Program-made: the position numbers and the translations under genes
The notes under the pieces: generated by a model
What the model saw: only the letters and a program-made list of their open reading frames with translations
Told to the model about the DNA's origin: nothing
Database searches by the model: none
Assembly (NCBI GenBank): GCA_045539925.1
Contig: JAZQGH010000173.1
Coordinates: forward strand, 1-64,000
DNA length: 64,000 bases
Direction: 5' to 3'
From: SFWF01 sp045539925
GTDB lineage: Bacteria > Bacillota > Clostridia > Oscillospirales > Acutalibacteraceae
Shown: positions 23,492 to 30,786 of the stretch, piece after piece
Layout: the number at the start of each line of letters is the position of its first letter
Numbering within the stretch: the first letter of the stretch is position 1

Positions 23492-25441
23492 ATGATCAAT
23501 ATATCAATTAAAGAAGCGTCTATGCTCAAAAACTGTTCCGAACAGTTTTTGCGAAAGCAGGCATTGAACGGACAGATAGAAACGACTGTCACCCAAACGA
23601 AAAGCGGCAGAAAAAAATATATGGTACCGATTGAGACGCTGACAGAGCAGGAGCAACTCAGATACTACACCGAACACGGCATAGAGCCGCCGAAGGAGCT
23701 GAGGAGGGTCAAATCAAAGCCGTCGCCGATACGCAGCACCGATATTGAGAGCTACAGCGCCTCACAGCGTGAGCAGATTGCTCTGTGGAGCGATATTCTC
23801 CGTGAATGGGACGAATATTGTATCGGCAAGCCGTCCAAAACACAGGCAACAAAGGATTATGCCGTTCTTGCCGCCGAGAAATATCCTGATGTAAAAATTT
23901 CTGCAGATATTCTATACCGCAAAAAGCGTGCTTTGAAGGAATACGGCGTATGCGGTCTGATCGACCTTCGAGGCGGACACAACAAAGACAGCAGCATAAT
24001 ACCTGATGTTGTTTGGAATACATATCTCAGTTTTTATCTTGACCAAAATAAACCTCCTGAAAGTGAATGCTACAAGAATACAAAACTGATCATTGAGATG
24101 AACTGCCCGGAGCTGCTGCCTATCGCAAGTTACCGTACATTTGCAAGGCACATCAAAAGCGATTTGACACTGGCAGTAAAAACACTCGGCCGTGAAGGAG
24201 AAAAAGCCTTTAAGGATCGCTGTCAGCCGTATATCAAACGTATTTACGATAATCTGAAAAGCAATGATGTCTGGTTCGGTGATAACCATACGCTGGATGT
24301 TGTATCGCTAAATAAGTACGGCAAACTTCATAGACTGCACATTTCAACCTTTCAGGATGCACGCTCAGGTATTATCACAGGCTTTTATCTATCCGATGCC
24401 AACACAGGGCAAACTACACTCATATCCTTGCGAAAGGGTATTATTTCCTTTGGATGTCCGATTACTTTATATCTGGATAACGGTCGTGAATATATGGTAA
24501 CGGATATCGCAGGACTCGGACACAGACAAAAGAAGTCCACTGCCGACAGAGAAAAACCCCCGACTGTGTTACAACGGCTGAATGTGGGTCTGATCAACGC
24601 ACTTGTCAGAAATGCACAAGCCAAAAATGTTGAGAGAGCATTCAGAAACGTTAAAGATAATTTTTCAAGACGGTTCGATACCTTTGTGGGTGGTAATGTC
24701 CTCGAAAAGCCTGAGAAGTTAAAGTTTGTTCTGAAAGGAAAGCATGGACACATTCCAACAGACGAAGAAGTAATAGAAGCATTCAGCAGTTATGTTACGG
24801 GAATCTTTAATCTTGCACCGTATAACGGTTCTGTTGTGAAAGACAGAGGAAAGCCGAAACTTCAGGTGTTTGAGGAAAATTTAAAGGTTAAGGTAGTAAT
24901 CCCGGAAGAGGATCTGAACCTTATGCTTATGAGAAGCAGTCGAGTTCAAAAGGTTGGACAAAGAGGTATTCATCTGGACGGTGTTGACTATTGGAACGAT
25001 GAACTTCTGGCAAAATACAGCGGCGAGAAGGTTTATTTCCGTTATGATCCCGATGATCTGAGCAGTGTCAGAGTTTATGATCTTGATGACAGATATCTGA
25101 TGACCGTTCCTGCGGATAGCGAAGCTGTTCGTGAATTCGGTGCAAGTCAGGATGATCTGAAAGCTGCTATGAAGAAGGTAAAGAGCTTTGCGAAAATCAC
25201 CAGAGAAGCCCTCAAAGCTCAAACAACTACCGTCTTTGGCAAGAAAAGTGCCTTGGAACTTATGCTTGAAGAATCTGAGCTCAACAAAAACAACATTCAG
25301 ATCACCGAGGGAGATTACGTTATTGACATTCGCAGAGCCGATGAAAAGGAAGCTTTAGACATGGCTGTCGGGGCTGAAAACAGTAATCTTGTATCATTTG
25401 ACAGAATGATACAGAATATCGAAAACAGATACGAAGAATAG
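23492..25441 (+). CDS. MuA-like DDE transposase
   Basis: This 649-residue transposase has an N-terminal MuA-type winged DNA-binding segment (SIKEASMLKNCSEQFLRKQA, GRKKYMVPIETL), helical Ibeta/gamma-like regions, and a retroviral-integrase-like catalytic core. The likely triad is Asp269 (GDNHTLDVV), Asp329 (LYLDNGREY) and Glu381 (AKNVERAFRNVKD). A Mu-C-type beta-barrel follows from about residue 480. It should cut prophage ends and join them to target DNA for integration and replicative transposition. AAGGTGG lies before the ATG. Hammerhead elements lie on both sides, the second starting on its TAG stop. Confidence 0.95.
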   Translation: MINISIKEASMLKNCSEQFLRKQALNGQIETTVTQTKSGRKKYMVPIETLTEQEQLRYYTEHGIEPPKELRRVKSKPSPIRSTDIESYSASQREQIALWSDILREWDEYCIGKPSKTQATKDYAVLAAEKYPDVKISADILYRKKRALKEYGVCGLIDLRGGHNKDSSIIPDVVWNTYLSFYLDQNKPPESECYKNTKLIIEMNCPELLPIASYRTFARHIKSDLTLAVKTLGREGEKAFKDRCQPYIKRIYDNLKSNDVWFGDNHTLDVVSLNKYGKLHRLHISTFQDARSGIITGFYLSDANTGQTTLISLRKGIISFGCPITLYLDNGREYMVTDIAGLGHRQKKSTADREKPPTVLQRLNVGLINALVRNAQAKNVERAFRNVKDNFSRRFDTFVGGNVLEKPEKLKFVLKGKHGHIPTDEEVIEAFSSYVTGIFNLAPYNGSVVKDRGKPKLQVFEENLKVKVVIPEEDLNLMLMRSSRVQKVGQRGIHLDGVDYWNDELLAKYSGEKVYFRYDPDDLSSVRVYDLDDRYLMTVPADSEAVREFGASQDDLKAAMKKVKSFAKITREALKAQTTTVFGKKSALELMLEESELNKNNIQITEGDYVIDIRRADEKEALDMAVGAENSNLVSFDRMIQNIENRYEE

Positions 25442-25521
25442 TCGAAACGGTCAAAGTCCGAACAAATTGGACTTTGACAGTCAACGGGAGACGACCTACC
25501 CGTTCTGATGATGACAGGTCA
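25441..25521 (+). ncRNA. hammerhead ribozyme, type II, copy 4
   Basis: GTC 25441-25443, GAA, the longest stem III (ACGGTCAAAGTCC with GGACTTTGACAGT, one mismatch), cleavage residue C25482, stem I AACGGG (25483-25488) with CCCGTT (25499-25504), loop AGACGACCTA, CTGATGA (25505-25511), extra U, GAC, and AGGTCA (25516-25521). The loop has C for U at one pseudoknot position, leaving five pairs. Cleavage would separate transposase and ATPase messages, and the element ends only a few bases before the ribosome site of the ATPase gene. Confidence 0.92.
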
Positions 25522-25538
25522 AAGAAAGGATGTTATAT

Positions 25539-26432
25539 ATGTCAAAGGAATATGATAGTCAATTACAATCCAAACTGGAATCCTATTTAAGCAGCGGAAT
25601 AAGTCAGAATAAAGCAGCGGCAGCAATCGGTGTAAGTGCAACGATGTTGAGCCAGTATAGATCTGGCAAGTATAACGGTGATATTAATGTGCTGGAAGCA
25701 AAGCTGAAAGAGTTTTTTGATAACAATGAGGCGGCAAAATCAGTTTATAGAGCGGTTACATACGCAGAAACCACTGTTTCAAAAGGGGTATATCAAACAA
25801 TCAGGATTTGCCATCTGAAGGGTGGTCTGGCGGTAGAAGCCGGAGATGCCGGTATCGGCAAAACGATGGCGGCAAGAAAATATGTAGAGGACTATCCGAA
25901 CTCAGCTTACTATATTGCCGTAAATCCCTGCACAAGCAGCATAACAGCGTTTCTCAAAACGTTTGCAAAGGCACTCCATATTGATGTAAGCGGCAGAAAA
26001 GACGATATGTGGGAAAGAATTAACAACACTTTGTTAGGAAGTAAAAAAGTGCTGATTATTGATGAGAGCCAGCATTTGTCAATAAAGACAATTGAAACTA
26101 TCAGAAGCTTCTCTGACTGCAACAAGGACTTCGGCATTGTTATGATCGGAAATCTGAACAGCCTGTGCAACAACGGTAAACCCGGTTACGCTCAGATAAG
26201 AAACCGCACTAAGCTTATGAGCACAAGGCACACTTCTCACATCACGAAAACGGATGTGCGACTTCTCTTCCCCAACGCGGACGATCGTGCGGTAGAGTTT
26301 TTACATAAGATCACACAGACGGAACAAGGTGTAAGAGGTGCCTGCAATCTCTACAACAATGCCGCTGACAACGATAATATCAGCTATGAGGGCTTGTATG
26401 CTATGGCAAAAGCTACAACCGTAATTATTTGA
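25539..26432 (+). CDS. MuB-like AAA ATPase, transposition target selector
   Basis: This 297-residue ATPase has an N-terminal helix-turn-helix (GISQNKAAAAIGVSATMLSQ), Walker A (GDAGIGKTMAARKY near residue 107) and Walker B (KVLIIDESQHL near 168). MuB-type ATPases polymerise on target DNA, stimulate the transposase and give target immunity. Start ATG 25539 is 8 bases after AAAGGA; ATG 25530 overlaps that site. It follows MuA, separated only by hammerhead copy 4. Confidence 0.93.
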   Translation: MSKEYDSQLQSKLESYLSSGISQNKAAAAIGVSATMLSQYRSGKYNGDINVLEAKLKEFFDNNEAAKSVYRAVTYAETTVSKGVYQTIRICHLKGGLAVEAGDAGIGKTMAARKYVEDYPNSAYYIAVNPCTSSITAFLKTFAKALHIDVSGRKDDMWERINNTLLGSKKVLIIDESQHLSIKTIETIRSFSDCNKDFGIVMIGNLNSLCNNGKPGYAQIRNRTKLMSTRHTSHITKTDVRLLFPNADDRAVEFLHKITQTEQGVRGACNLYNNAADNDNISYEGLYAMAKATTVII

Positions 26433-26539
26433 ATTTCCGGGCGGACATCTCCGCCCTCACTAATGCAGCTCCTTATGGGAACGGTCGCAAGCCCGTAAAA
26501 TGCAGAGCGGTGATATTACAAAGAGATGGAGTGAAAAAA

Positions 26540-26788
26540 TTGGCAAAGAAACGAAGCTGCCGCAGGACGGAACTTGAGCGGTCACAGCATGAAACGGCTG
26601 TAAAGGTCAGGAAAATGACGGATGAGCAGATCTGCGACTTCCTGAACGAGATCGAAACTAGGCAGCCTGCAGGAAACCTGATCGGAGAATTTCTTGAACG
26701 GCTTGAAAACAGTGGCATGGGTGCAAGAACAATGAAGAAGCTGAAAGAATTTGCCGCTGAAATGGGTTATATGGAGGAGGTTATCTGA
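26540..26788 (+). CDS. hypothetical early phage protein
   Basis: This 82-residue basic helical protein (RKMTDEQICDFLNEIETRQP, ARTMKKLKEFAAEMGYM) probably starts at TTG 26540, 8 bases after GGAG; GTG 26531 and a longer TTG start at 26429 are alternatives. It ends in an ATGA overlap with the next gene. Function unknown. Confidence 0.55.
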   Translation: MAKKRSCRRTELERSQHETAVKVRKMTDEQICDFLNEIETRQPAGNLIGEFLERLENSGMGARTMKKLKEFAAEMGYMEEVI

Positions 26789-27219
26789 TGACATCGCAAG
26801 AATGGGAGATTGCAAAAAAAGCTGTAGAAGGAACCTACGGCGGCGTGTCATTGATGGTTGACGGTTACCGAATAGACTTATACTTGATGCCGGCGTCCCC
26901 CTATACCAACGAAATAGTGGTATACGTAAATGGCAGCGTCAGAGTCAGTGCAGCGTTCGGTAAAACACCGGAAGATCAGGAAATTTGCAGACGGTTTTTC
27001 CGTCCATCTACCAAGTGTTGTGTCAAGAAGCCAAAAGGAAAGCTTTCCAAGAGAGAACAAGCTCTCTATGAGGAATACAAGCAAAGGTATTCTGTTACAA
27101 CCTACTTTCCGTTTTGGAACAGCTTTGACAGCCTGAAACGACACCTTATCAAAAACAACACAAATATCAGTATCATCGAAAAGGAGGAGCACCATGAAAG
27201 CAACAAAGAAAATCAATAG
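26788..27219 (+). CDS. hypothetical early phage protein
   Basis: This 143-residue protein begins MTSQEWEIAKKAVEGTYGGV and has a basic centre (CCVKKPKGKLSKREQALYEE). It overlaps both neighbours: ATGA with the upstream gene, 26 bases with the AbrB-like gene. No family recognised; its conserved-looking position between MuB and GemA suggests a role in early replication or transposition. Confidence 0.6.
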   Translation: MTSQEWEIAKKAVEGTYGGVSLMVDGYRIDLYLMPASPYTNEIVVYVNGSVRVSAAFGKTPEDQEICRRFFRPSTKCCVKKPKGKLSKREQALYEEYKQRYSVTTYFPFWNSFDSLKRHLIKNNTNISIIEKEEHHESNKENQ

Positions 27220-27445
27220 ACAAGGAGCAGTCATCCTGCCCAAGACGGTGCGGGCTGAGCTGGGGATCCCGGCAGACACGGCGGTGGATATTACAACAGA
27301 TGGTGATTATATCATCATCGGTAAGCACGTACCGCTGTGTCATTTCTGCGGAAGTCCGCAAAAGATCATTGAGGTTTTTGGTATCGAGATCTGTAAGGAA
27401 TGTGCAAAGAAAATCAGCAGGAAGGCAGGCGTCATTAATGGTTGA
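27194..27445 (+). CDS. AbrB/SpoVT-type DNA-binding protein with zinc knuckle
   Basis: This 83-residue protein starts with a swapped-hairpin AbrB domain (INRQGAVILPKTVRAELGIP) and ends with two Cys pairs (CHFCGS, CKECAKK) forming a zinc-binding knuckle. AAAAGGAGGAG precedes the ATG. It may be a transition regulator of phage transcription. Fusion of AbrB-like and zinc parts is seen in other Firmicutes regulators. Confidence 0.75.
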   Translation: MKATKKINRQGAVILPKTVRAELGIPADTAVDITTDGDYIIIGKHVPLCHFCGSPQKIIEVFGIEICKECAKKISRKAGVING

Positions 27446-28073
27446 ACAGAAAAGCATTGACAGATTGAAGGAGATCAAGCAGGAGATGGAAAGGCTGTCG
27501 GCGGAGAAGGACATCCTCGAGAGCGAGATCATCAAGGGCTGCGAGGAAGCTCTTGCCAACACCAAGTACAAGACCCTGACATTCACCACCAAGGATGGCA
27601 GCAGCGCGACTGTAACGCTGGCGGAATCGCTAAAGCTTATTTACCCTACAGTTCTCAAGAGTATTTTCGGGGCGGCCTATTCCGATATGGTAAAAGAAGA
27701 AGTCAAGTATACTCTTTCCGCTACGGCGAAACGATTACTGACAAATATCTGTACCGGCAAATACATAAGACAGACTTTTGATGAAGCAATCAGGCAGCTT
27801 CCTGTGGATGATACGACACGACAGAAGCTCGCCAAAAGGCTTAAAGGTGTGAAGTTTGATACAGATAAAAAGAACCTCGTCAACATTGGCGGTCTTTCGG
27901 AAGAGGACGCATCGGAATACGCATATTTGCTAAACGAATCGGCAACATGGCAGCAGTTTGAAGCACTGCTTCGGCTGAACAACATTTCTTCCGAGGATGA
28001 TATCAAGGAAGTTATAACGAGAATAGAAGCATCTATGATAGTTGATGAAACACCAAAGGTCAGCATAGAATAG
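27438..28073 (+). CDS. phage coiled-coil protein of unknown function
   Basis: This 211-residue protein begins with a coiled coil (VEQKSIDRLKEIKQEMERLS, EKDILESEII), followed by a small beta region (YKTLTFTTKDGSSATVTLAE) and a helical end. In Mu the corresponding region encodes the host-nuclease inhibitor Gam; I do not recognise Gam here, but a coiled coil near the start is compatible with a functional analogue. The start overlaps the previous gene by 8 bases. Confidence 0.6.
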   Translation: MVEQKSIDRLKEIKQEMERLSAEKDILESEIIKGCEEALANTKYKTLTFTTKDGSSATVTLAESLKLIYPTVLKSIFGAAYSDMVKEEVKYTLSATAKRLLTNICTGKYIRQTFDEAIRQLPVDDTTRQKLAKRLKGVKFDTDKKNLVNIGGLSEEDASEYAYLLNESATWQQFEALLRLNNISSEDDIKEVITRIEASMIVDETPKVSIE

Positions 28074-28084
28074 GAGTGAAAATT

Positions 28085-28555
28085 ATGGAGGAACGCAGAG
28101 AATGGCAGAAACACATTTTCGGTAAAGCAAAAACGGCAGGAATTACAAACAACGCTGACCTTCACGCGTTGGTAAGCGCCGCCTGCGGTAAGGATAGCTT
28201 AAAGGAGATCACCAAGAACGACTACTTTCTCATTATCAAAGAGCTTGACAAGCGTTCCTCCGAGCTGTACAAACCTTCTAAGAGTAAGCCGCAAACAAAA
28301 AGCGTTGAGGGTATGAGTGATGGTCAGTGCAGAATGGTGTGGCATCTGATGTATGAATTAAGAAAATTCGATAGAGAGCCTGCTGTGGCAACAATCGGAG
28401 AAAGGCTGTGCGGAATTATCAAAAGGGAACTGAAGGTGGACGCTTCGCCAAAGAAACCGTTTGTCTGGCTGACCTACAAAGACGGCAGTACATTGATTGA
28501 GCGGCTTAAAAAGTACATTTACAATGCCGAAAAACGATATTTAAGAGGTGGTTAA
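28085..28555 (+). CDS. Mu gp16 / GemA-like regulatory protein
   Basis: This 156-residue protein matches the GemA (Mu gp16, DUF1018) layout: an N-terminal segment with GITNNADLHALVSAACGKDS and LKEITKNDYFLIIKELDKR, then a second module (MSDGQCRMVWHLMYELRKFD). GemA affects host gene expression and DNA topology in Mu. ATG 28085 is 8 bases after AGGAG; GTG 28076 overlaps that site. Confidence 0.82.
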   Translation: MEERREWQKHIFGKAKTAGITNNADLHALVSAACGKDSLKEITKNDYFLIIKELDKRSSELYKPSKSKPQTKSVEGMSDGQCRMVWHLMYELRKFDREPAVATIGERLCGIIKRELKVDASPKKPFVWLTYKDGSTLIERLKKYIYNAEKRYLRGG

Positions 28556-28556
28556 A

Positions 28557-28829
28557 GTGGATATCAGGCTCGAAGATCTGACGGGCAATCAGCGAGAAAT
28601 AGCGGAGCTTATCGGGCTTGATAATTACATCAAGCTGTCTAAGCTCTACGGCGGTGACAGCAGCTTGTATATACAAAAATATACGGAGATCACTAAGAAT
28701 GCAAGGAACCGTGAAATCAGAAATAAATACAACGGATACAACATACCGCTGCTTGCAAATATGTATAATCTTTCAGAGAGGCAAGTGCGGTTTATATGCT
28801 GCGGAGAATATGAACAGTTAAAATTTTGA
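28557..28829 (+). CDS. Mor/C-like transcription activator of middle or late genes
   Basis: This 90-residue protein resembles the Mor/C family: a dimerisation half (LTGNQREIAELIGLDNYIKL, SKLYGGDSSLYIQK) and a helix-turn-helix (NIPLLANMYNLSERQVRFIC). Mor of Mu turns on the middle promoter. GTG 28557 lies one base after the GemA stop with AGAGGTGG upstream. Its stop codon overlaps a 9-bp dyad, followed by a terminator, so the early operon ends here and the late genes begin right after. Confidence 0.8.
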   Translation: MDIRLEDLTGNQREIAELIGLDNYIKLSKLYGGDSSLYIQKYTEITKNARNREIRNKYNGYNIPLLANMYNLSERQVRFICCGEYEQLKF

Positions 28830-28850
28830 AGTATTTTCGGGAAATACTTC
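28828..28850. promoter_or_regulatory. perfect dyad at the end of the Mor-like gene
   Basis: GAAGTATTT and AAATACTTC are 9-bp arms with TCGGG between. It could be an operator for the Mor-like activator or another regulator, or an RNA hairpin protecting the early transcript end. Confidence 0.5.
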
Positions 28851-28874
28851 CCGTAAGAGGCTTCCATTATTTAA

Positions 28875-28913
28875 GGTATCATTGAGTTATAAAGACTTGA
28901 TGATACCTTTTTT
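28875..28913 (+). terminator. intrinsic terminator at the end of the early operon
   Basis: GGTATCAT and ATGATACC pair across an 18-base (17-nt plus) loop, followed by TTTTTT. The ribosome site of the next gene begins right behind, so late transcription must start after or read through this point. Confidence 0.75.
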
Positions 28914-28925
28914 GGTGGTGAAAAA

Positions 28926-29261
28926 ATGGAATTCGGAGCAGACACATGGTGGATAGTCGGAATAGCGGTGACAATCGCAATCGGCGTTATTTCTTACTTT
29001 TTGAAACGAACGATCAATAAGCAGGATCATCACGAAGAGGAAATACACCATATCAAAGAAACTTATGTAACACAAGCTCAGCTTAAGGAATTTAAGGAAG
29101 AAACAAACGGCGTACTGAATAAGCTGCAAAAGGATATTGAAGACATTAAGGAAAACAGCCTTAAAAAGTCCGATTTTCTGAGACAACAGGCAGGCACAGA
29201 TAAAAAATTGGACAAAATGTATGATCTGATATTGGAGATTAGAGGTGGCAGGCATGAATGA
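28926..29261 (+). CDS. membrane-anchored coiled-coil phage protein
   Basis: This 111-residue protein has one N-terminal membrane helix (WWIVGIAVTIAIGVISYFLK) followed by a coiled coil (about 35-100). Equivalent small anchored proteins (DUF2730-like) occupy this place in Mu-type phages, before gp26/gp27. Function unknown; TGGTG precedes the ATG. Confidence 0.65.
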   Translation: MEFGADTWWIVGIAVTIAIGVISYFLKRTINKQDHHEEEIHHIKETYVTQAQLKEFKEETNGVLNKLQKDIEDIKENSLKKSDFLRQQAGTDKKLDKMYDLILEIRGGRHE

Positions 29262-29583
29262 AAAAGAAACGCTTGGCAGAATGCACCGTGCAGGATTCAT
29301 AAGAAATAACGGTTATGTTCTGAGGGCAATGACACTTTTAGAACGTAATTTTAAAAAGCTTTCGGAGATTATTTATGCACTGGAAGTCAGTGTTTCAGAA
29401 GATGAGTGTGTCAAAAGTCTGAACTATCTGTTTGAAAGCGGTTACATCAGGCTGAGACATATCAAATCAAAAGCAAATGCTGATATAAGCGATTTTGACA
29501 TCGACGAACTTGAAGCCAAGATAACGCAGAAAGGTACACTTCTGATGGAGGGTGTCATTGCTGACGAACTTGTCGAGGTGTGA
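29254..29583 (+). CDS. winged-helix-like phage protein (Mu gp26 position)
   Basis: This 109-residue protein has helices and a winged-helix-like pattern (RAMTLLERNFKKLSEIIYAL, CVKSLNYLFESGYIRLRHI). ATG 29254 has AGAGGTGG upstream and overlaps the previous gene by 8 bases; a GTG at 29245 is less likely. Place and size correspond to Mu gp26. Confidence 0.6.
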   Translation: MNEKETLGRMHRAGFIRNNGYVLRAMTLLERNFKKLSEIIYALEVSVSEDECVKSLNYLFESGYIRLRHIKSKANADISDFDIDELEAKITQKGTLLMEGVIADELVEV

Positions 29584-29586
29584 AGC

Positions 29587-30150
29587 ATGGCAAAGAGAAG
29601 AATTGTTGGAAAGATAGACAAACTCAGACCTGAGCTAAAGGATACCGTAGACCAGATGCTGATGTCCGGCGAAAGCTATCGGGAGATCGTTCAGTACCTT
29701 GCAAAGAACGAAGAAACGGTTTCGCAGTCCTGTGTGTACCGCTATGCAAGACGGTTTTTGGCGAGTGCCGAAGAACTTCGGATGGTGCAGGAAAATCAAC
29801 GCATGATAATGACGGAGCTGGAAAGATACCCGAATCTTGACCCGATGGAAGCAATCCTCAGACTGTCGGCTCAGAGAATTTTTGACGCTGTTATTTCGAT
29901 GAAGGATGAACAGTGGGAAAATGTTTCCGCTGACAAGCTCATGTCACAGGTGACGGGGCTTGCCCGTGCTATTGCCTACAAAAAGGGCGTTGACACCAAG
30001 GTCAAGAATGATGAAGAGGTCGCACTTGAAGCCAACCAAAACCTGCTCTATGACGTTCTCAGGAAAGAAAACCCGAAGCTTTATGCGGAACTACAGCAGG
30101 AAATTGCACGGCTCAGGCAGAAAGCAAAGGACGGTGACGGCAGTGGATAG
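29587..30150 (+). CDS. DUF3486 protein (Mu gp27-like, possible small terminase)
   Basis: This 187-residue protein begins AKRRIVGKIDKLRPELKDTV and continues with a helix-turn-helix-like SGESYREIVQYLAKNEETVS, the DUF3486 pattern. In Mu-type phages this family precedes the large terminase and is suspected to be the DNA-recognition subunit of packaging. Here a NusG-like gene and another small gene lie between it and the large terminase, so which is the small terminase remains open. Confidence 0.82.
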   Translation: MAKRRIVGKIDKLRPELKDTVDQMLMSGESYREIVQYLAKNEETVSQSCVYRYARRFLASAEELRMVQENQRMIMTELERYPNLDPMEAILRLSAQRIFDAVISMKDEQWENVSADKLMSQVTGLARAIAYKKGVDTKVKNDEEVALEANQNLLYDVLRKENPKLYAELQQEIARLRQKAKDGDGSG

Positions 30151-30634
30151 TGCAAAATACTATGTCCTACAGGTGATAACGGGCTGTGAGCCTGATGTTG
30201 CAAAGGAACTGAATCGGCGCGGCGTGTCGGCAATAGTTCCTCTGGAAAACCGTGTGATACGCACTAAGGGCAAGTGGACAACAAAGCCGTATGTCATATT
30301 TCCGGGTTATGTTTTTATAAATATCAAATACAGCTGGTCGCTGTATTACATAATTTCCGGCATTAACGGAGTTGTGCGGCTGCTCGGCGGCGGACACGCT
30401 CCCGAACCTCTGTCAAAACAGGAGGCTAACTTGCTGATAAAGCAGGAGGATATGTTCAGAGAGCCATCAACAGTCAGGTTGTTTGACGGAGGATATGAGA
30501 TTGTAAGCGGCGTCCTGCTGATGCTTAAAGACCATATCAAAAAGCTTGACAGACACGCACACCGGGCAATCGTTGAGATGCCGATAGCAGGAAAGAAAAC
30601 AATATTCAGACTGTCGTTTGTAACGACAGAATAA
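30143..30634 (+). CDS. NusG-family specialised antiterminator (LoaP/RfaH-like)
   Basis: This 163-residue protein has a NusG N-terminal domain (YYVLQVITGCEPDVAKEL, PLENRVIRTKGKW, VIFPGYVFINIKY, GVVRLLGGG) and a C-terminal KOW domain (GGYEIVSGVLLMLKDHIKKL). The start is GTG 30143, overlapping the upstream gene by 8 bases. Specialised NusG paralogs bind RNA polymerase and let it pass terminators in particular long operons; LoaP also recognises an RNA hairpin in the leader. Here a hairpin-rich leader with a terminator follows immediately and the long late operon begins after it, so control of late transcription is the natural inference. Confidence 0.85.
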   Translation: MDSAKYYVLQVITGCEPDVAKELNRRGVSAIVPLENRVIRTKGKWTTKPYVIFPGYVFINIKYSWSLYYIISGINGVVRLLGGGHAPEPLSKQEANLLIKQEDMFREPSTVRLFDGGYEIVSGVLLMLKDHIKKLDRHAHRAIVEMPIAGKKTIFRLSFVTTE

Positions 30635-30679
30635 ACGCTGAATGATATATGAGGTTGATTCGTCCCTCTTGTAGAAGCA

Positions 30680-30766
30680 GCCGTCATACCGTGTAAAAAA
30701 CACCAATGCCCTTTGAGGATTGGTGTCGGCGAAGCTCGCATGCCACCGGTATGGCGGCATTTTTTT
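30680..30766 (+). promoter_or_regulatory. late-operon leader with terminator and competing stem
   Basis: Three structures can be drawn. Hairpin A: ACACCAAT / ATTGGTGT (30700-30707, 30719-30726). Terminator B: ATGCCACC / GGCGGCAT with one mismatch (30740-30747, 30753-30760), followed by T7. Stem C: GCCGTCATACCG (30680-30691) with CGGTATGGCGGC (30747-30758), 12 bp with one G-U, which uses the whole 3' arm of B and so excludes it. The terminase gene starts 21 bases after the T-run. This looks like a transcription-termination switch in front of the morphogenesis genes. Confidence 0.65.
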
Positions 30767-30786
30767 GTAAGGAGTTGGTGATATAT

